Of a stretch of DNA of 64,000 bases, positions 1 through 7,474 are shown piece by piece. Every line of letters begins with the position of its first letter. Positions within the stretch are counted from its first letter, which is position 1. This stretch comes from Streptomyces venezuelae ATCC 10712 (GTDB lineage: Bacteria; Actinomycetota; Actinomycetes; Streptomycetales; Streptomycetaceae): contig NZ_CP029197.1 of NCBI RefSeq assembly GCF_008639165.1, positions 4,092,001-4,156,000 of the forward strand, written 5' to 3'. Under the pieces are notes generated by a model. That model was not told the DNA's origin. It saw nothing but the letters and a program-made list of their open reading frames with translations, and did no database searches. The translations under genes were made by a program, and so were the position numbers.

Positions 1-2
1 CT

Positions 3-191
3 CCCATCTGCCCCGAGTGCGACCAGCCGATGAAGTTCGGAGGTTGGGCTCTTATGGAGCGCGAAGAAGATGGCAAGCGGACGTGCCGCGCCCTGTGGCG
101 GTGCCCAGGTCGACACCTCTGGTGGCATTGGGCCGACCAGCCGGACGCACCTCTTGATCTCTGCCCGATCCCGCAGGCGTTTGGCAGGTGA
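3..191 (+). CDS. Partial zinc-ribbon-like protein, C-terminal part
   Basis: The frame is open from the left edge and ends in TGA at 189-191, showing 62 residues. It carries a CPEC pair at the start and further Cys at TCRALWRC and LCPIP, with a Trp-rich stretch (LWWHWAD), which resembles a small treble-clef or zinc-ribbon protein. The start codon lies outside the window, so length and family are unknown. I do not recognise a function. Codon third positions are less GC-rich than in later genes, which fits a small accessory gene. Confidence 0.45.
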   Translation, partial: PICPECDQPMKFGGWALMEREEDGKRTCRALWRCPGRHLWWHWADQPDAPLDLCPIPQAFGR

Positions 192-516
192 CTCAGCGGT
201 CGGCCACCGGGCCGTCTCCGGGCCGTGGGAGGGTGATTGAGGACGGCCAACGATGACAGGCCATGACCGCTGAACCGCATGTCAGAGGCCGTCAGCCCAG
301 GTCGGATAAAGAACCAGGGCAAGAAGTAACCCCAAGTGCACACAGGTAAGAGGCCCCGGAGAGATCCGGGGCCTCTTGCGTTTTGCTGGTTGGGTCCCCC
401 GCCTCGGTCGGGGCGTCGGCTGAGTGGGCGACGGGGGCTTCAGCTGTTCGAGTGTCTGGGGCGGGGGGTCGGCGTGGCCGGGTGGGTGGGGTGGGGGGAT
501 TGGGTCTCATTGCGGC
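192..516. other. Intergenic region, 325 bp
   Basis: No gene is supported here. The stretch holds a strong hairpin terminator (348-377) and a GC-rich run before the next start. One short frame (280-330, 16 codons) is too small to support. No tRNA cloverleaf could be folded by eye. Confidence 0.5.
348..377 (+). terminator. Perfect hairpin terminator
   Basis: A 13-bp perfect stem (AAGAGGCCCCGGA and its complement) closes a GAGA loop and is followed by GCGTTTTGC. It lies 156 bp after the partial gene, so it may end that transcript or an RNA gene not visible here. Confidence 0.7.
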
Positions 517-852
517 ATGAGCGATGGTGATCAGATCAGTCGCGCCGTAACGGAGTCGCTGAGGGGCGTGGGAGACCAGCCCCCTGAAGTGCGGCAGGCC
601 GTGGCCGCTTCGGCGGCTGCCGCCGCTGTCCGGCGGGTGATCCCGCTGCCGGCCGAGGCGGGTGCCAAGTTGTGGACCATGCTCGTGGGCACGCTGTGCG
701 TCATCCTCCTCGGCGCCGTGGGCTGCCTCCTCTACGCGGCGCTGAACAAGATGGAGACGGACATGCTGTTCACCGTTTTCAGCTCGTCGCTCTCCGGGTT
801 GATCGGCCTCTTCGTGCCGCCCCCGGCGGGCCAGTCCGACGGGGGTGCCTGA
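517..852 (+). CDS. Small membrane protein, unknown function
   Basis: The product has 111 residues. The first half is polar with an Ala-rich stretch (about 28-40); a strong transmembrane segment spans about 52-75 and a second hydrophobic helix about 83-101. The tail is short and Pro/Gly-rich. I chose ATG 517 because the upstream in-frame extension from 424 reads as low-complexity Gly/Trp sequence. The ribosome site is weak. Holin-like size and topology can be seen but no family motif, and the neighbours give no hint of function. Confidence 0.55.
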   Translation: MSDGDQISRAVTESLRGVGDQPPEVRQAVAASAAAAAVRRVIPLPAEAGAKLWTMLVGTLCVILLGAVGCLLYAALNKMETDMLFTVFSSSLSGLIGLFVPPPAGQSDGGA

Positions 853-932
853 CATCCCTTCCCGACATCACCCTGCGGGTGCGGGTTAGGGTCTGGTGAT
901 CGTTTTTTCCGTTTGGACGTGGGGGTGGGGGC

Positions 933-1298
933 ATGGCGCTCTTCGGGAACGCGCACGCTATCGATCCGGCGCAGGCGCAGCGGGACTTCGCGCGGCTGCT
1001 CGGGCAGGGGGAGCAGGTGCACGCCGCGTACCTGCTGATCCGCGACACGATCTTCTTCACCGACCGGCGGCTCGTGCTGGTCGACAAGCAGGGGATCACC
1101 GGCAAGAAGGTCGAGTACCACTCGATCCCGTACCGCAGCATCACGCACTTCGCCGTCGAGACCGCCGGCACCTTCGACCTCGACGCCGAGCTGAAGATCT
1201 GGATCTCGGGCAGCCAGCTGCCCGTGCAGAAGACCTTCACCAAGGGCGTCGACATCTACGAGGTGCAGGCGATCCTGACGCAGTTCGTCGCCAGGTAG
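933..1298 (+). CDS. PH domain-containing protein (bPH_1 type)
   Basis: The 121-residue product is almost entirely one bacterial pleckstrin-homology fold of the bPH_1/YvbH type. The pattern is an N-terminal helix (DPAQAQRDFARLL), strands with IRDTIFFTDRRLVLVDKQ, the family-typical GKKVEYHSIPYRSITHFAVE, then a strand and a C-terminal helix. Proteins of this family are cytosolic, form ring-shaped oligomers, and mostly have no known ligand. The gene follows a purine-rich leader (GGGGGTGGGGG), stands alone, and is followed by a terminator. The family call is firm; the role is unknown. Confidence 0.85.
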   Translation: MALFGNAHAIDPAQAQRDFARLLGQGEQVHAAYLLIRDTIFFTDRRLVLVDKQGITGKKVEYHSIPYRSITHFAVETAGTFDLDAELKIWISGSQLPVQKTFTKGVDIYEVQAILTQFVAR

Positions 1299-1317
1299 GC
1301 CCGACGCGGGCTGAGCA

Positions 1318-1361
1318 GGGGAGGGGTTTCCGGGAGTACGCCCGGGAATCCCTCCCCTTTT
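1318..1361 (+). terminator. Hairpin terminator with T-run
   Basis: A GGGGAGGG...TTCCGGG arm (1318-1334) pairs with CCCGGGAATCCCTCCCC (1341-1357) apart from one or two mismatches and is followed by TTTT. It ends the PH-domain gene. Confidence 0.75.
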
Positions 1362-1434
1362 GGGTGAACCTGTCTGATTTGAATGTCAGTTGAATATGCC
1401 TTCGTCCTAGCTTGCGAGGCGGAGGTGATGATCG

Positions 1435-2256
1435 ATGGACGCGATCGACATCGATGACTTGGTGTGCGCCGCCACCGGCGCCCCCCTGCGGAGGCTGACC
1501 GCGCCCGACGGGACCCACTGGTTCCCCGTCGTCGACGTGGCCAAGCGGCTGGGGTACGCGGGCAGCAGGGAGGCGCTGCGGACGGTGGCGCTGCCCGTGA
1601 CCTGCCTGGCGTCCGCGCGGGAAATCACCGGCGGGGAGGTCCCCGGCCGGTCCGGGATCCGGGCGGCGACGCGGATGGTGAGCCTCCAGGGGCTCGTCCA
1701 GCTCGTCGGGGCCTGCCGGAGACCTGAGGCCGGGCCGTTCCGGGCGTGGACGGCCGAGGTCATAGCGGCGGTGCAGCGGTACGGGGGCTACGGCCTCGAA
1801 CCCTCCCCCGTCCACGCCGGATTCGTCCTGCCGCCCGAGCTCGTCGACGTCCTCGTCCGCCTTCAGGGGCAGTTCGACGAGCGGGCCGCCGCGTACGCCG
1901 AGCACACCGCGTACGCCGAGCTGCTGCGCGAGACACGGCGGAGCCTGTCAAGGGTCGCCGACTCCCTTGAGCGGCTCGCCGTGCCCCGTCAGCGCACCGG
2001 CGCCGCCGTCGCGCTCACCCCGCAGGAACTCGTCGAGTCCTGGGCCATCACCGGGGACGTGCGGATGGTCGCCAGCTGCCTCGCCCCCGCCCTGGTCCGC
2101 GGCGGCGTCCGCTACCGCGCCCAGGACGTCATCCGGCACACCGGCCTCTCCTGCGAGCGCGTCCGGGACTGCGTACGCCTGCTGCTCGAACGGGGCTGCA
2201 TGCGGGAGGTCGGCGGGCCCGACGCCGACGGGGCGCGGATCTACGTCCTGCCCTGA
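1435..2256 (+). CDS. Bro-N (antirepressor-like) domain protein
   Basis: The 273-residue product has an N-terminal Bro-N domain (about 18-118) with the family pattern HWFPVVDVAKRLGYAGSREALRTV, MVSLQGLVQLV and an AWTAEVIAAVQRYGGY end. A helical linker follows, and the last 80 residues look like a winged helix (LTPQELVESWAI, YRAQDVIRHTGLSCERVRDCVRLLLERG). Bro-N is common in phage antirepressors, but streptomycetes carry chromosomal copies with no prophage around them, as here. GGAGG lies about 9 bp before ATG 1435. A DNA-binding regulatory role is inferred. Its 3' end overlaps the convergent gene by 16 bp. Confidence 0.75.
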   Translation: MDAIDIDDLVCAATGAPLRRLTAPDGTHWFPVVDVAKRLGYAGSREALRTVALPVTCLASAREITGGEVPGRSGIRAATRMVSLQGLVQLVGACRRPEAGPFRAWTAEVIAAVQRYGGYGLEPSPVHAGFVLPPELVDVLVRLQGQFDERAAAYAEHTAYAELLRETRRSLSRVADSLERLAVPRQRTGAAVALTPQELVESWAITGDVRMVASCLAPALVRGGVRYRAQDVIRHTGLSCERVRDCVRLLLERGCMREVGGPDADGARIYVLP

Positions 2257-2660
2257 GCCGGCACGACCACGACCTGGTACGCGTCCTCGTACACGATCCT
2301 GCCCGGGTCCGCCGACTCCAGGCGGACGCAGGGCACCCCGTGGTCCCGCAGGATCCGCAGGTACGGGGCGACCCGGGCCAGCGCCTCCGTCGCCGTCGGA
2401 CGGAACCAGGCGGCCGCGCCCGGGTTCCGTTCCGGGTCGTAGACCGTCGGGTCGACCGCGGTCGGGTCGGGGAAGTGGGCGTCGTACCAGTCGTTCGAGG
2501 CGCGCCAGACCGCCCACTCCTCGGGGGAGAGCCTGCCCTCCCTGGCCAGCAGATTGGTCAGGCCGAAGATCCCGGTGTGATGGCCCCGGGGCCCTCGGTT
2601 CGGGGACTGGTAGCGGACGTGGCGGAGACTGGGTGTCAGGGGAGCTCGCACAGTCCCCAT
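2241..2660 (-). CDS. Conserved actinobacterial hypothetical protein
   Basis: The conserved core begins YQSPNRGPRGHHTGIFGL and runs through NDWYDAHFPDPTAVDPTVYD to a C-terminal strand region (VYEDAYQVVVVP). I know this pattern from unnamed small actinobacterial proteins of about 115-140 residues but no function. ATG 2660 (139 residues) and GTG 2651 are both possible starts; neither has an ideal ribosome site. The gene converges on the Bro-N gene and shares its start region with the divergent DUF2797 gene. Confidence 0.65.
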   Translation of the reverse strand: MGTVRAPLTPSLRHVRYQSPNRGPRGHHTGIFGLTNLLAREGRLSPEEWAVWRASNDWYDAHFPDPTAVDPTVYDPERNPGAAAWFRPTATEALARVAPYLRILRDHGVPCVRLESADPGRIVYEDAYQVVVVPAQGRT

Positions 2661-2751
2661 GCTCCCTGCGGGGCCTCCCCCGTGGGGTTCGCCCTGCGGG
2701 GTTCGCTCTGGGGGCTTTCCCCGTCGGGTGCGGTGCGCGAGGAGGAGCGGC

Positions 2752-3621
2752 GTGGAGTGGTGGTGCCGGGGGATCACCTGGAGCGGCGGGGTGCCCGGGC
2801 TGCGGTGGCGCGGCGGGCGGGTCAGCACCCTCTCGTACGGGCAGCGGCTCGCCTTCCGGGCCGTGGGGGAGCGGCGGTGCCCCGGCGCCCGCGGGAACCC
2901 CTGCCCGCTGCGGGCCGTCGTGCCCGGCCGGGCCACCGGCGGGCGGTGCGCCGAGTGCGCGCGGCTCGACCGGGCGCACTCCGTCGCCGCCGACACCCTC
3001 CTGGACGACCCGCAGCCGTACCGCGTGTACCTGGCCTGGTTCGGGCCCGGCATGACCAAGGTCGGGATCACCGCCGAGGCCCGCGGTGAGGCCCGGCTGC
3101 TCGAACAGGGCGCCGTCACGTTCAGCTGGCTCGGTCGGGGGCCCCTGATGGCCGCCCGGCGGACCGAGGAGGTGCTGCGGCAGGCGCTCGCGGTGCCCGA
3201 CCGGGTGGCGTACGAGCGGAAGCGGGCCGCCCGGCATGCCCTGCCGCCCGCCGGCGCCCGGGCCGGGGAGGTCGGCGAGCTGCACCGGCGTGCGCGGGAG
3301 GTCGGCGGCTGGACGGAGACCCTGGAGCCGCTGGAGTTCGTGCCCCGCGACCACGCCGGGGCCTTCGGTCTCGACGGGCTGCCGCCGCTCGACGGCACCG
3401 TCGCCGCGCTCGTCGACGGGGGTGTCGTCACCGGGCGGCTGCTCGCCGCCGCCGGTCCCGATCTGCACCTCCTCGATCCCGCCGGGCGCTGTCTCGCCCT
3501 CGACACCCGGCTGATGGGCGGGTGGGTGCTCCAGGGCGGTGTGGAGGGGGACGCGTTCTCCGTCCCCGTGACGGACGTCGCGACCGCCGCCGACCCCGGC
3601 GCGCAGGGCGAACTGTTCTGA
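2752..3621 (+). CDS. DUF2797 family protein
   Basis: The 289-residue product matches the DUF2797 pattern: an N-terminal core (LSYGQRLAFRAVGERRC), Cys clusters RRCPGARGNPC and RCAEC that suggest a bound metal, then YRVYLAWFGPGMTKVGITA, which resembles a GIY-YIG-type strand pair, and RTEEVLRQ. I chose GTG 2752 because GGAGGAG sits 5 bp before it and the upstream extension is low-complexity. The GIY-YIG resemblance (VYLAWFG, then KVGIT) suggests a nuclease-like fold, but that is inference. A tandem repeat array begins right after the stop. Confidence 0.8.
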   Translation: MEWWCRGITWSGGVPGLRWRGGRVSTLSYGQRLAFRAVGERRCPGARGNPCPLRAVVPGRATGGRCAECARLDRAHSVAADTLLDDPQPYRVYLAWFGPGMTKVGITAEARGEARLLEQGAVTFSWLGRGPLMAARRTEEVLRQALAVPDRVAYERKRAARHALPPAGARAGEVGELHRRAREVGGWTETLEPLEFVPRDHAGAFGLDGLPPLDGTVAALVDGGVVTGRLLAAAGPDLHLLDPAGRCLALDTRLMGGWVLQGGVEGDAFSVPVTDVATAADPGAQGELF

Positions 3622-3626
3622 GCCCC

Positions 3627-3740
3627 GTCGCCTTCGCGGGGTGATGCCGCCTCGTCTCCGTCGCCTTCGCGGGGTGATGCCGCCTCTTCTGCGTCGCCCT
3701 CGCGGGGTGATGCCGCCTCGCCTGCGTCGCCTTCGCGGGC
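3627..3740. repeat. 33-bp tandem repeat, 3.5 copies
   Basis: Units start at 3627, 3660, 3693 and 3726 with GTCGCC(T/C)TCGCGGGGTGAT; differences are a few bases. The array begins 5 bp after the DUF2797 stop and fills most of the gap to the next gene. The period is a multiple of three and is open on the minus strand, but no gene is supported there. Confidence 0.85.
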
Positions 3741-3858
3741 CCCCCGCCGTGGCACGGCTGGCGACGCCTCCTTCCCCCCCGCCCCCCTTCGTAAAGTCTT
3801 GGATCCCCTTTCCCCGGCTCCGTGGACATCCCCGCCCCCGCCCGGCGAGGGTGATCAC

Positions 3859-4194
3859 ATGACTTCCCAGCTGGTGGCGGGCATCGAACCGCCCTACTAC
3901 ACCGCCGTGTTCACGTCCGTCCGGCCCGACGCCCCCGAGGGTTACGCCGAGACCGCCGAGCGGATGAGTGAGCTCGTGAGCGAGATCCCCGGCTTCCTCG
4001 GTTACGAGGTCGCCCGTTCGCCCGGCGGCATCGGCATCACCGTCGCCTACTTCCGCGATCTGGAGGCCCTCGACGCCTGGCGGCTGCACGCGGAGCACCA
4101 GGCCGCCAAGGCGTACGGGCGGGAGCACTGGTACGACAGTTACAGCGTCCACATCGGCAAGGTCGAGCGGAGTTACAGCTTTGAGCGGGAGTAG
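3859..4194 (+). CDS. Antibiotic biosynthesis monooxygenase (ABM) family protein
   Basis: The 111-residue product is a single ABM/dimeric alpha-beta barrel domain: YYTAVFTSVRPDAPEGYAETA, ERMSELVSEIPGFLGYEVARS, then ITVAYFRDLEALDAWRLHAEH and a C-terminal YDSYSVHIGKVERSY. The GFLGYE and W-x3-xEH pattern is typical of cytosolic ABM proteins (HmoA/YgiN type), which use small quinones or heme. ATG 3859 follows GCGAGGGTGATC. The stop overlaps the TTG start of the amidohydrolase gene by 14 bp, so the two are likely translated together. Substrate unknown. Confidence 0.85.
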   Translation: MTSQLVAGIEPPYYTAVFTSVRPDAPEGYAETAERMSELVSEIPGFLGYEVARSPGGIGITVAYFRDLEALDAWRLHAEHQAAKAYGREHWYDSYSVHIGKVERSYSFERE

Positions 4195-5077
4195 CGGGGC
4201 CGGCGAGCGGGACGACATCCAGGTCCTCCTGGGCCGCCTCGGGATTCCCGGGCTCGTCGATGTGCACACGCACTTCATGCCGCAGAACGTCCTCGACAAG
4301 GTGTGGGCCTACTTCGATGCCGTCGGGCCCCTTACCGGCGTGGAGTGGCCCATCACCTACCGCGAGGAGGAGGACCGCCGGCTCGCCCTCCTGCGAGGCT
4401 TCGGCGCGGTCGCCTTCACCGCGATGCTGTATCCGCACAAGCCCGGCATGGCCGCCTGGCTGAACTCCTGGGGCGCCGACTTCGCCGCCCGTACCCCCGA
4501 CTGTCTGCACACCGCGACCTTCTTCCCCGAGCCGGGCGCCGAGCAGTACGTCCGGGAGGCGCTCGACGCCGGTGCCCGGGTCTTCAAGGTGCACCTGCAG
4601 GTCGGTGGCTTCGACCCGACCGACCCGCTGCTCGACGGGGTGTGGGCCGCCCTCGCGGACAGCAGGACGCCCGTCGTCGTCCACTGCGGTTCCGGGCCCA
4701 CCCCCGGCGCCTTCACCGGGCCCGGGCCGATGGGCCGGCTGCTCGCCCGCCATCCCGCGCTGCGCGTGATCGTCGCTCATATGGGGATGCCGGAGTACGG
4801 CGACTTCCTCGACCTCGCCGAGCGGTACGAGGGGGTCCACCTCGACACCACCATGGCGTTCACGGACTTCAGCGAGCGGCTCGCGCCCTTCCCGGTGGCG
4901 GAGCGCAAGCGGCTCGTGGACCTCGGCGACCGCGTCCTGCTGGGCTCCGACTTCCCGAACATCCCGTACCCGTACCTGCACCAGCTCGACGCGCTCGAAC
5001 GGCTCGGGCTCGGGGACGACTGGCTCCGAGGGGTCCTGTACGAGAACGGCGCGGCGTTGTTTCACGTGAAACCGTGA
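4181..5077 (+). CDS. Amidohydrolase family protein (Amidohydro_2)
   Basis: The 298-residue protein is a metal-dependent TIM-barrel hydrolase or decarboxylase of the ACMSD/Amidohydro_2 group. The first metal motif is DVHTHF (H29, H31); further ligands are likely in VFKVHLQ, VVVHCGSG and IVAHMGMPEYG, and the late Asp in LLGSDFPN. It starts at TTG 4181 inside the end of the ABM gene, which points to coupling. The natural substrate is unknown. The last codons (FHVKP, stop) are written by a perfect parS site. Confidence 0.8.
   Translation: MSGSSGAGERDDIQVLLGRLGIPGLVDVHTHFMPQNVLDKVWAYFDAVGPLTGVEWPITYREEEDRRLALLRGFGAVAFTAMLYPHKPGMAAWLNSWGADFAARTPDCLHTATFFPEPGAEQYVREALDAGARVFKVHLQVGGFDPTDPLLDGVWAALADSRTPVVVHCGSGPTPGAFTGPGPMGRLLARHPALRVIVAHMGMPEYGDFLDLAERYEGVHLDTTMAFTDFSERLAPFPVAERKRLVDLGDRVLLGSDFPNIPYPYLHQLDALERLGLGDDWLRGVLYENGAALFHVKP
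5059..5072. promoter_or_regulatory. parS site (ParB binding), perfect palindrome
   Basis: GTTTCACGTGAAAC is the 14-bp palindrome bound by ParB in Streptomyces. It lies inside the last codons of the amidohydrolase gene. Streptomycetes carry about twenty such sites, most within a few hundred kb of oriC, where ParB loads to organise the origin region during spore chromosome segregation. Confidence 0.85.
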
Positions 5078-5095
5078 GCGCCACGCCGCCCCTTT

Positions 5096-5117
5096 CTCAG
5101 GGAATTCACAGGAAAGG
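5096..5117 (+). promoter_or_regulatory. Putative operator of the response regulator
   Basis: Two 11-bp direct repeats, CTCAGGGAATT and CACAGGAAAGG, lie 39 bp before the response-regulator start. The 11-bp phase is what OmpR-family dimers bind, and a related longer array lies before the GT2 gene (7431). Autoregulation is inferred. Confidence 0.5.
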
Positions 5118-5155
5118 GAAAGAGGCCTCTCAGCGGCGGCGGACACCGTGAGGTC

Positions 5156-5899
5156 ATGACCGTCACCACACGCCGTCCCGGCACCCGCGCCGACATGCTC
5201 CGTGCCGACGGAACCGCCGTCCGTGTCCTCGTCGTCGACGACGAGGCATCGCTCGCCGAGCTGCTCTCCATGGCTCTGCGCTACGAGGGCTGGCAGGTGC
5301 GCAGCGCCGGGGACGGGGCCGCGGCCCTGCGCTCCGCGCGCGAGTTCCGGCCGGATGCCGTGATCCTCGACATCATGCTGCCCGACGTCGACGGGCTGAG
5401 CCTGCTCGGTCGCATCCGGCGTGAACTGCCGGACGTTCCGGTGCTGTTCCTCACGGCGAAGGACGCCGTCGAGGACCGGATCGCCGGGCTCACCGCGGGC
5501 GGCGACGACTACGTCACCAAGCCCTTCAGCCTGGAGGAGGTCGTGGCCCGGCTGCGCGGGCTCATCCGCAGGTCGGGCGCGGCGCTGGCCCGCAGCGAGT
5601 CGCTGCTCGTCGTCGGTGACCTGACCCTCGACGAGGACAGCCACGAGGTCACCCGGGGCGGGGACTCCATCCATCTCACGGCGACCGAGTTCGAGCTGCT
5701 GCGCTATCTGATGCGCAACCCCCGGCGGGTGCTCAGCAAGGCGCAGATCCTCGACCGCGTCTGGTCGTACGACTTCGGCGGTCAGGCCAACGTCGTCGAG
5801 CTCTACATCTCGTATCTGCGGCGGAAGATCGACGCGGGGCGTGCCCCGATGATCCACACCCGGCGCGGGGCCGGTTACCTGATCAAGCCGGGGGAGTAG
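5156..5899 (+). CDS. OmpR-family response regulator
   Basis: The 247-residue protein has a receiver domain (about 22-135) with the acidic pair D28-D29, phospho-acceptor D72 (VILDIMLPDVDG), the conserved Thr in LFLTAKD and K122 (TKPF). A winged-helix Trans_reg_C domain follows (about 150-245; LTATEFELLRYLMRNPRRVLSK, HTRRGAGYLIK). The sensor kinase starts 6 bp after the stop and two glycosyltransferase genes follow, so it probably controls a cell-envelope glycosylation cassette. ATG 5156 is preceded by GTGAGGTC. Confidence 0.92.
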   Translation: MTVTTRRPGTRADMLRADGTAVRVLVVDDEASLAELLSMALRYEGWQVRSAGDGAAALRSAREFRPDAVILDIMLPDVDGLSLLGRIRRELPDVPVLFLTAKDAVEDRIAGLTAGGDDYVTKPFSLEEVVARLRGLIRRSGAALARSESLLVVGDLTLDEDSHEVTRGGDSIHLTATEFELLRYLMRNPRRVLSKAQILDRVWSYDFGGQANVVELYISYLRRKIDAGRAPMIHTRRGAGYLIKPGE

Positions 5900-5905
5900 C
5901 GGCCC

Positions 5906-7465
5906 GTGGCACGTCGTGCGGGGCAGCGGTCCCGTCCCTCGCGGGCCGGGCGGCCGTGGTCGCTGCGGACGCGGCTCGTCGTCTCGGCGGTCGCGCTGAT
6001 CGCGGTCGTCGCGGCCGTCATCGGCACGGTCACGACGATCGCGTTCCGCTCGTATCTGTACGACCGGGCCGACGAGGAGGTCCGGGCCGTCTCCCACTGG
6101 GCCGCGGGCCCGCCGGCCGCCCTTCCCGAACCGGGCCGGGCCGGTACGGACCAGCTCCGGTTCGTCGTGGGGCCCGGGGCCAAGACGGGCACGCTCGGCG
6201 CGGTCCTCACGGGCGGCGAGGTGACCGCGGCCGGCTACTCGGCGGAGGCCGAGGACAGCGGGGTCTACGGGCCGCCGGAGCGGATCAAGCCGCTCGACGA
6301 CGCCCAGCGGGCCGCGCTCGCCGCCGTCCCGCGCGACGGCCGGCCGCACACCGTCGACCTGCCCGGCGGCCTCGGCAGCTACCGGGTCGCGTACGCGGAG
6401 GGCGGCAAGGGCACCTTCCTCACCGGCATCCCGCTCGCCGAGGTCGAGGACGCCCTCTCCACCCTGATCCTCGTCGAGCTCAGCGTCACCGGCGCCGGCC
6501 TCTTCGCGGCCTCCCTGGCCGGAACCGTCCTCGTCCGGGTGGCCCTGCGGCCCCTGCGGAGGGTCGCCGTGACCGCGCGGCAGGTCGCCCAGCTGCCCCT
6601 GCACAGCGGGGAAGTGGCGCTCCATCAGCGGGTCCCCGAGCCGGAGGCCGACCCGCGGACCGAGGTCGGCCAGGTCGGCGCGGCCATCAACCGGATGCTC
6701 GACCACGTCCACTCGGCGCTCGACGCACGCCAGCAGAGCGAGACCCGCGTCCGGCAGTTCGTCGCCGACGCCAGCCATGAACTGCGCACCCCGCTCGCCT
6801 CGATCCGGGGCTACGCCGAGCTGACCCGGCGCGGCGGGGAGGAGTGCGGGCCGGACACCCGGCACGCGCTCGGCCGCATCGAGTCCGAGGCGACCCGGAT
6901 GACGGGCCTGGTGGAGGACCTGCTGCTGCTCGCCCGGCTCGACGCCGGACGCCCCCTCTCGTACGAGCCCACCGACCTGCTCCCGCTGGTCGTGGACGCC
7001 GTGAGTGACGCCCGCGCGGCCGGGCCCGGTCACCACTGGAGCCTCGAACTGCCCGAGGACGGCGCCCCTCCCGTACGGGCGGACGGCGCCAGGATCCAGC
7101 AGGTCCTGGTGAACCTCCTCGCCAATGCCCGTACGCACACCCCGCCCGGCACCAAGGTCACCGCGCGGGTCCGTACGGACGGCGCCGGGGTGATCGTCCA
7201 GATCGAGGACGACGGGCCCGGCATCCCGCCCGAGCTGCTGCCCGCCGTCTTCGAACGGTTCGCGCGCGGCGACGCCTCGCGCTCCCGCAACGCCGGATCG
7301 ACCGGGCTCGGGCTCGCCATCGTCCGCGCGGTCGTGGGCGCGCACGGGGGCGACGTGGACGTCGAAAGCGCCCCCGGCCGGACCGTGTTCACCGTCCGGC
7401 TGCCCGCCGCGGCCCCGGCGGGGGCCCACTCACAGGCAGGCCACAGGCTCATCACACAGCCGTGA
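5906..7465 (+). CDS. Sensor histidine kinase
   Basis: The 519-residue membrane kinase has TM1 at about 21-47, an extracytoplasmic sensor loop of about 135 residues, TM2 at about 185-210, a HAMP linker, and a HisKA domain with phospho-acceptor H291 (DASHELRTPLASIRGYAEL). The C-terminal HATPase domain shows the N box (QVLVNLLANARTHTP), G1 (DDGPGIPPE) and G2 (STGLGLAIVRAV). It starts at GTG 5906, 6 bp after the partner regulator. Its stop overlaps the next gene start as GTGA, and an operator array lies within its last codons. Confidence 0.92.
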   Translation: MARRAGQRSRPSRAGRPWSLRTRLVVSAVALIAVVAAVIGTVTTIAFRSYLYDRADEEVRAVSHWAAGPPAALPEPGRAGTDQLRFVVGPGAKTGTLGAVLTGGEVTAAGYSAEAEDSGVYGPPERIKPLDDAQRAALAAVPRDGRPHTVDLPGGLGSYRVAYAEGGKGTFLTGIPLAEVEDALSTLILVELSVTGAGLFAASLAGTVLVRVALRPLRRVAVTARQVAQLPLHSGEVALHQRVPEPEADPRTEVGQVGAAINRMLDHVHSALDARQQSETRVRQFVADASHELRTPLASIRGYAELTRRGGEECGPDTRHALGRIESEATRMTGLVEDLLLLARLDAGRPLSYEPTDLLPLVVDAVSDARAAGPGHHWSLELPEDGAPPVRADGARIQQVLVNLLANARTHTPPGTKVTARVRTDGAGVIVQIEDDGPGIPPELLPAVFERFARGDASRSRNAGSTGLGLAIVRAVVGAHGGDVDVESAPGRTVFTVRLPAAAPAGAHSQAGHRLITQP

Positions 7466-7474
7466 CAGCGGCCC
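7431..7474 (+). promoter_or_regulatory. Four 11-bp-phased direct repeats before the GT2 gene
   Basis: CACAGGC (7431), CACAGGC (7442), CACACAG (7453) and GACAGCG (7464) are spaced exactly 11 bp apart. They cover the end of the kinase gene and the first possible start of the GT2 gene. The phasing fits an OmpR-type regulator, most simply the one encoded at 5156. Confidence 0.55.

Noticed and set aside
192..347. A tRNA or attachment site near the left edge
   Set aside because: No acceptor or T-loop (GTTCRA) pattern could be placed and no integrase gene is visible.
3627..3740. Possible CRISPR array
   Set aside because: The units are directly adjacent with no spacers and no cas gene is present. 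The same holds for all other tandem arrays in the window.
1948..4299. A 783-residue minus-strand open frame
   Set aside because: It is antisense to Bro-N and DUF2797 genes and reads through tandem repeats; low-complexity product.
4037..7429. A 1130-residue open frame on the minus strand
   Set aside because: It runs opposite the ABM, amidohydrolase, response regulator and kinase genes, all with clear domains. High GC leaves long antisense frames open; the translation is Gly/Arg/Asp-rich with no domain.
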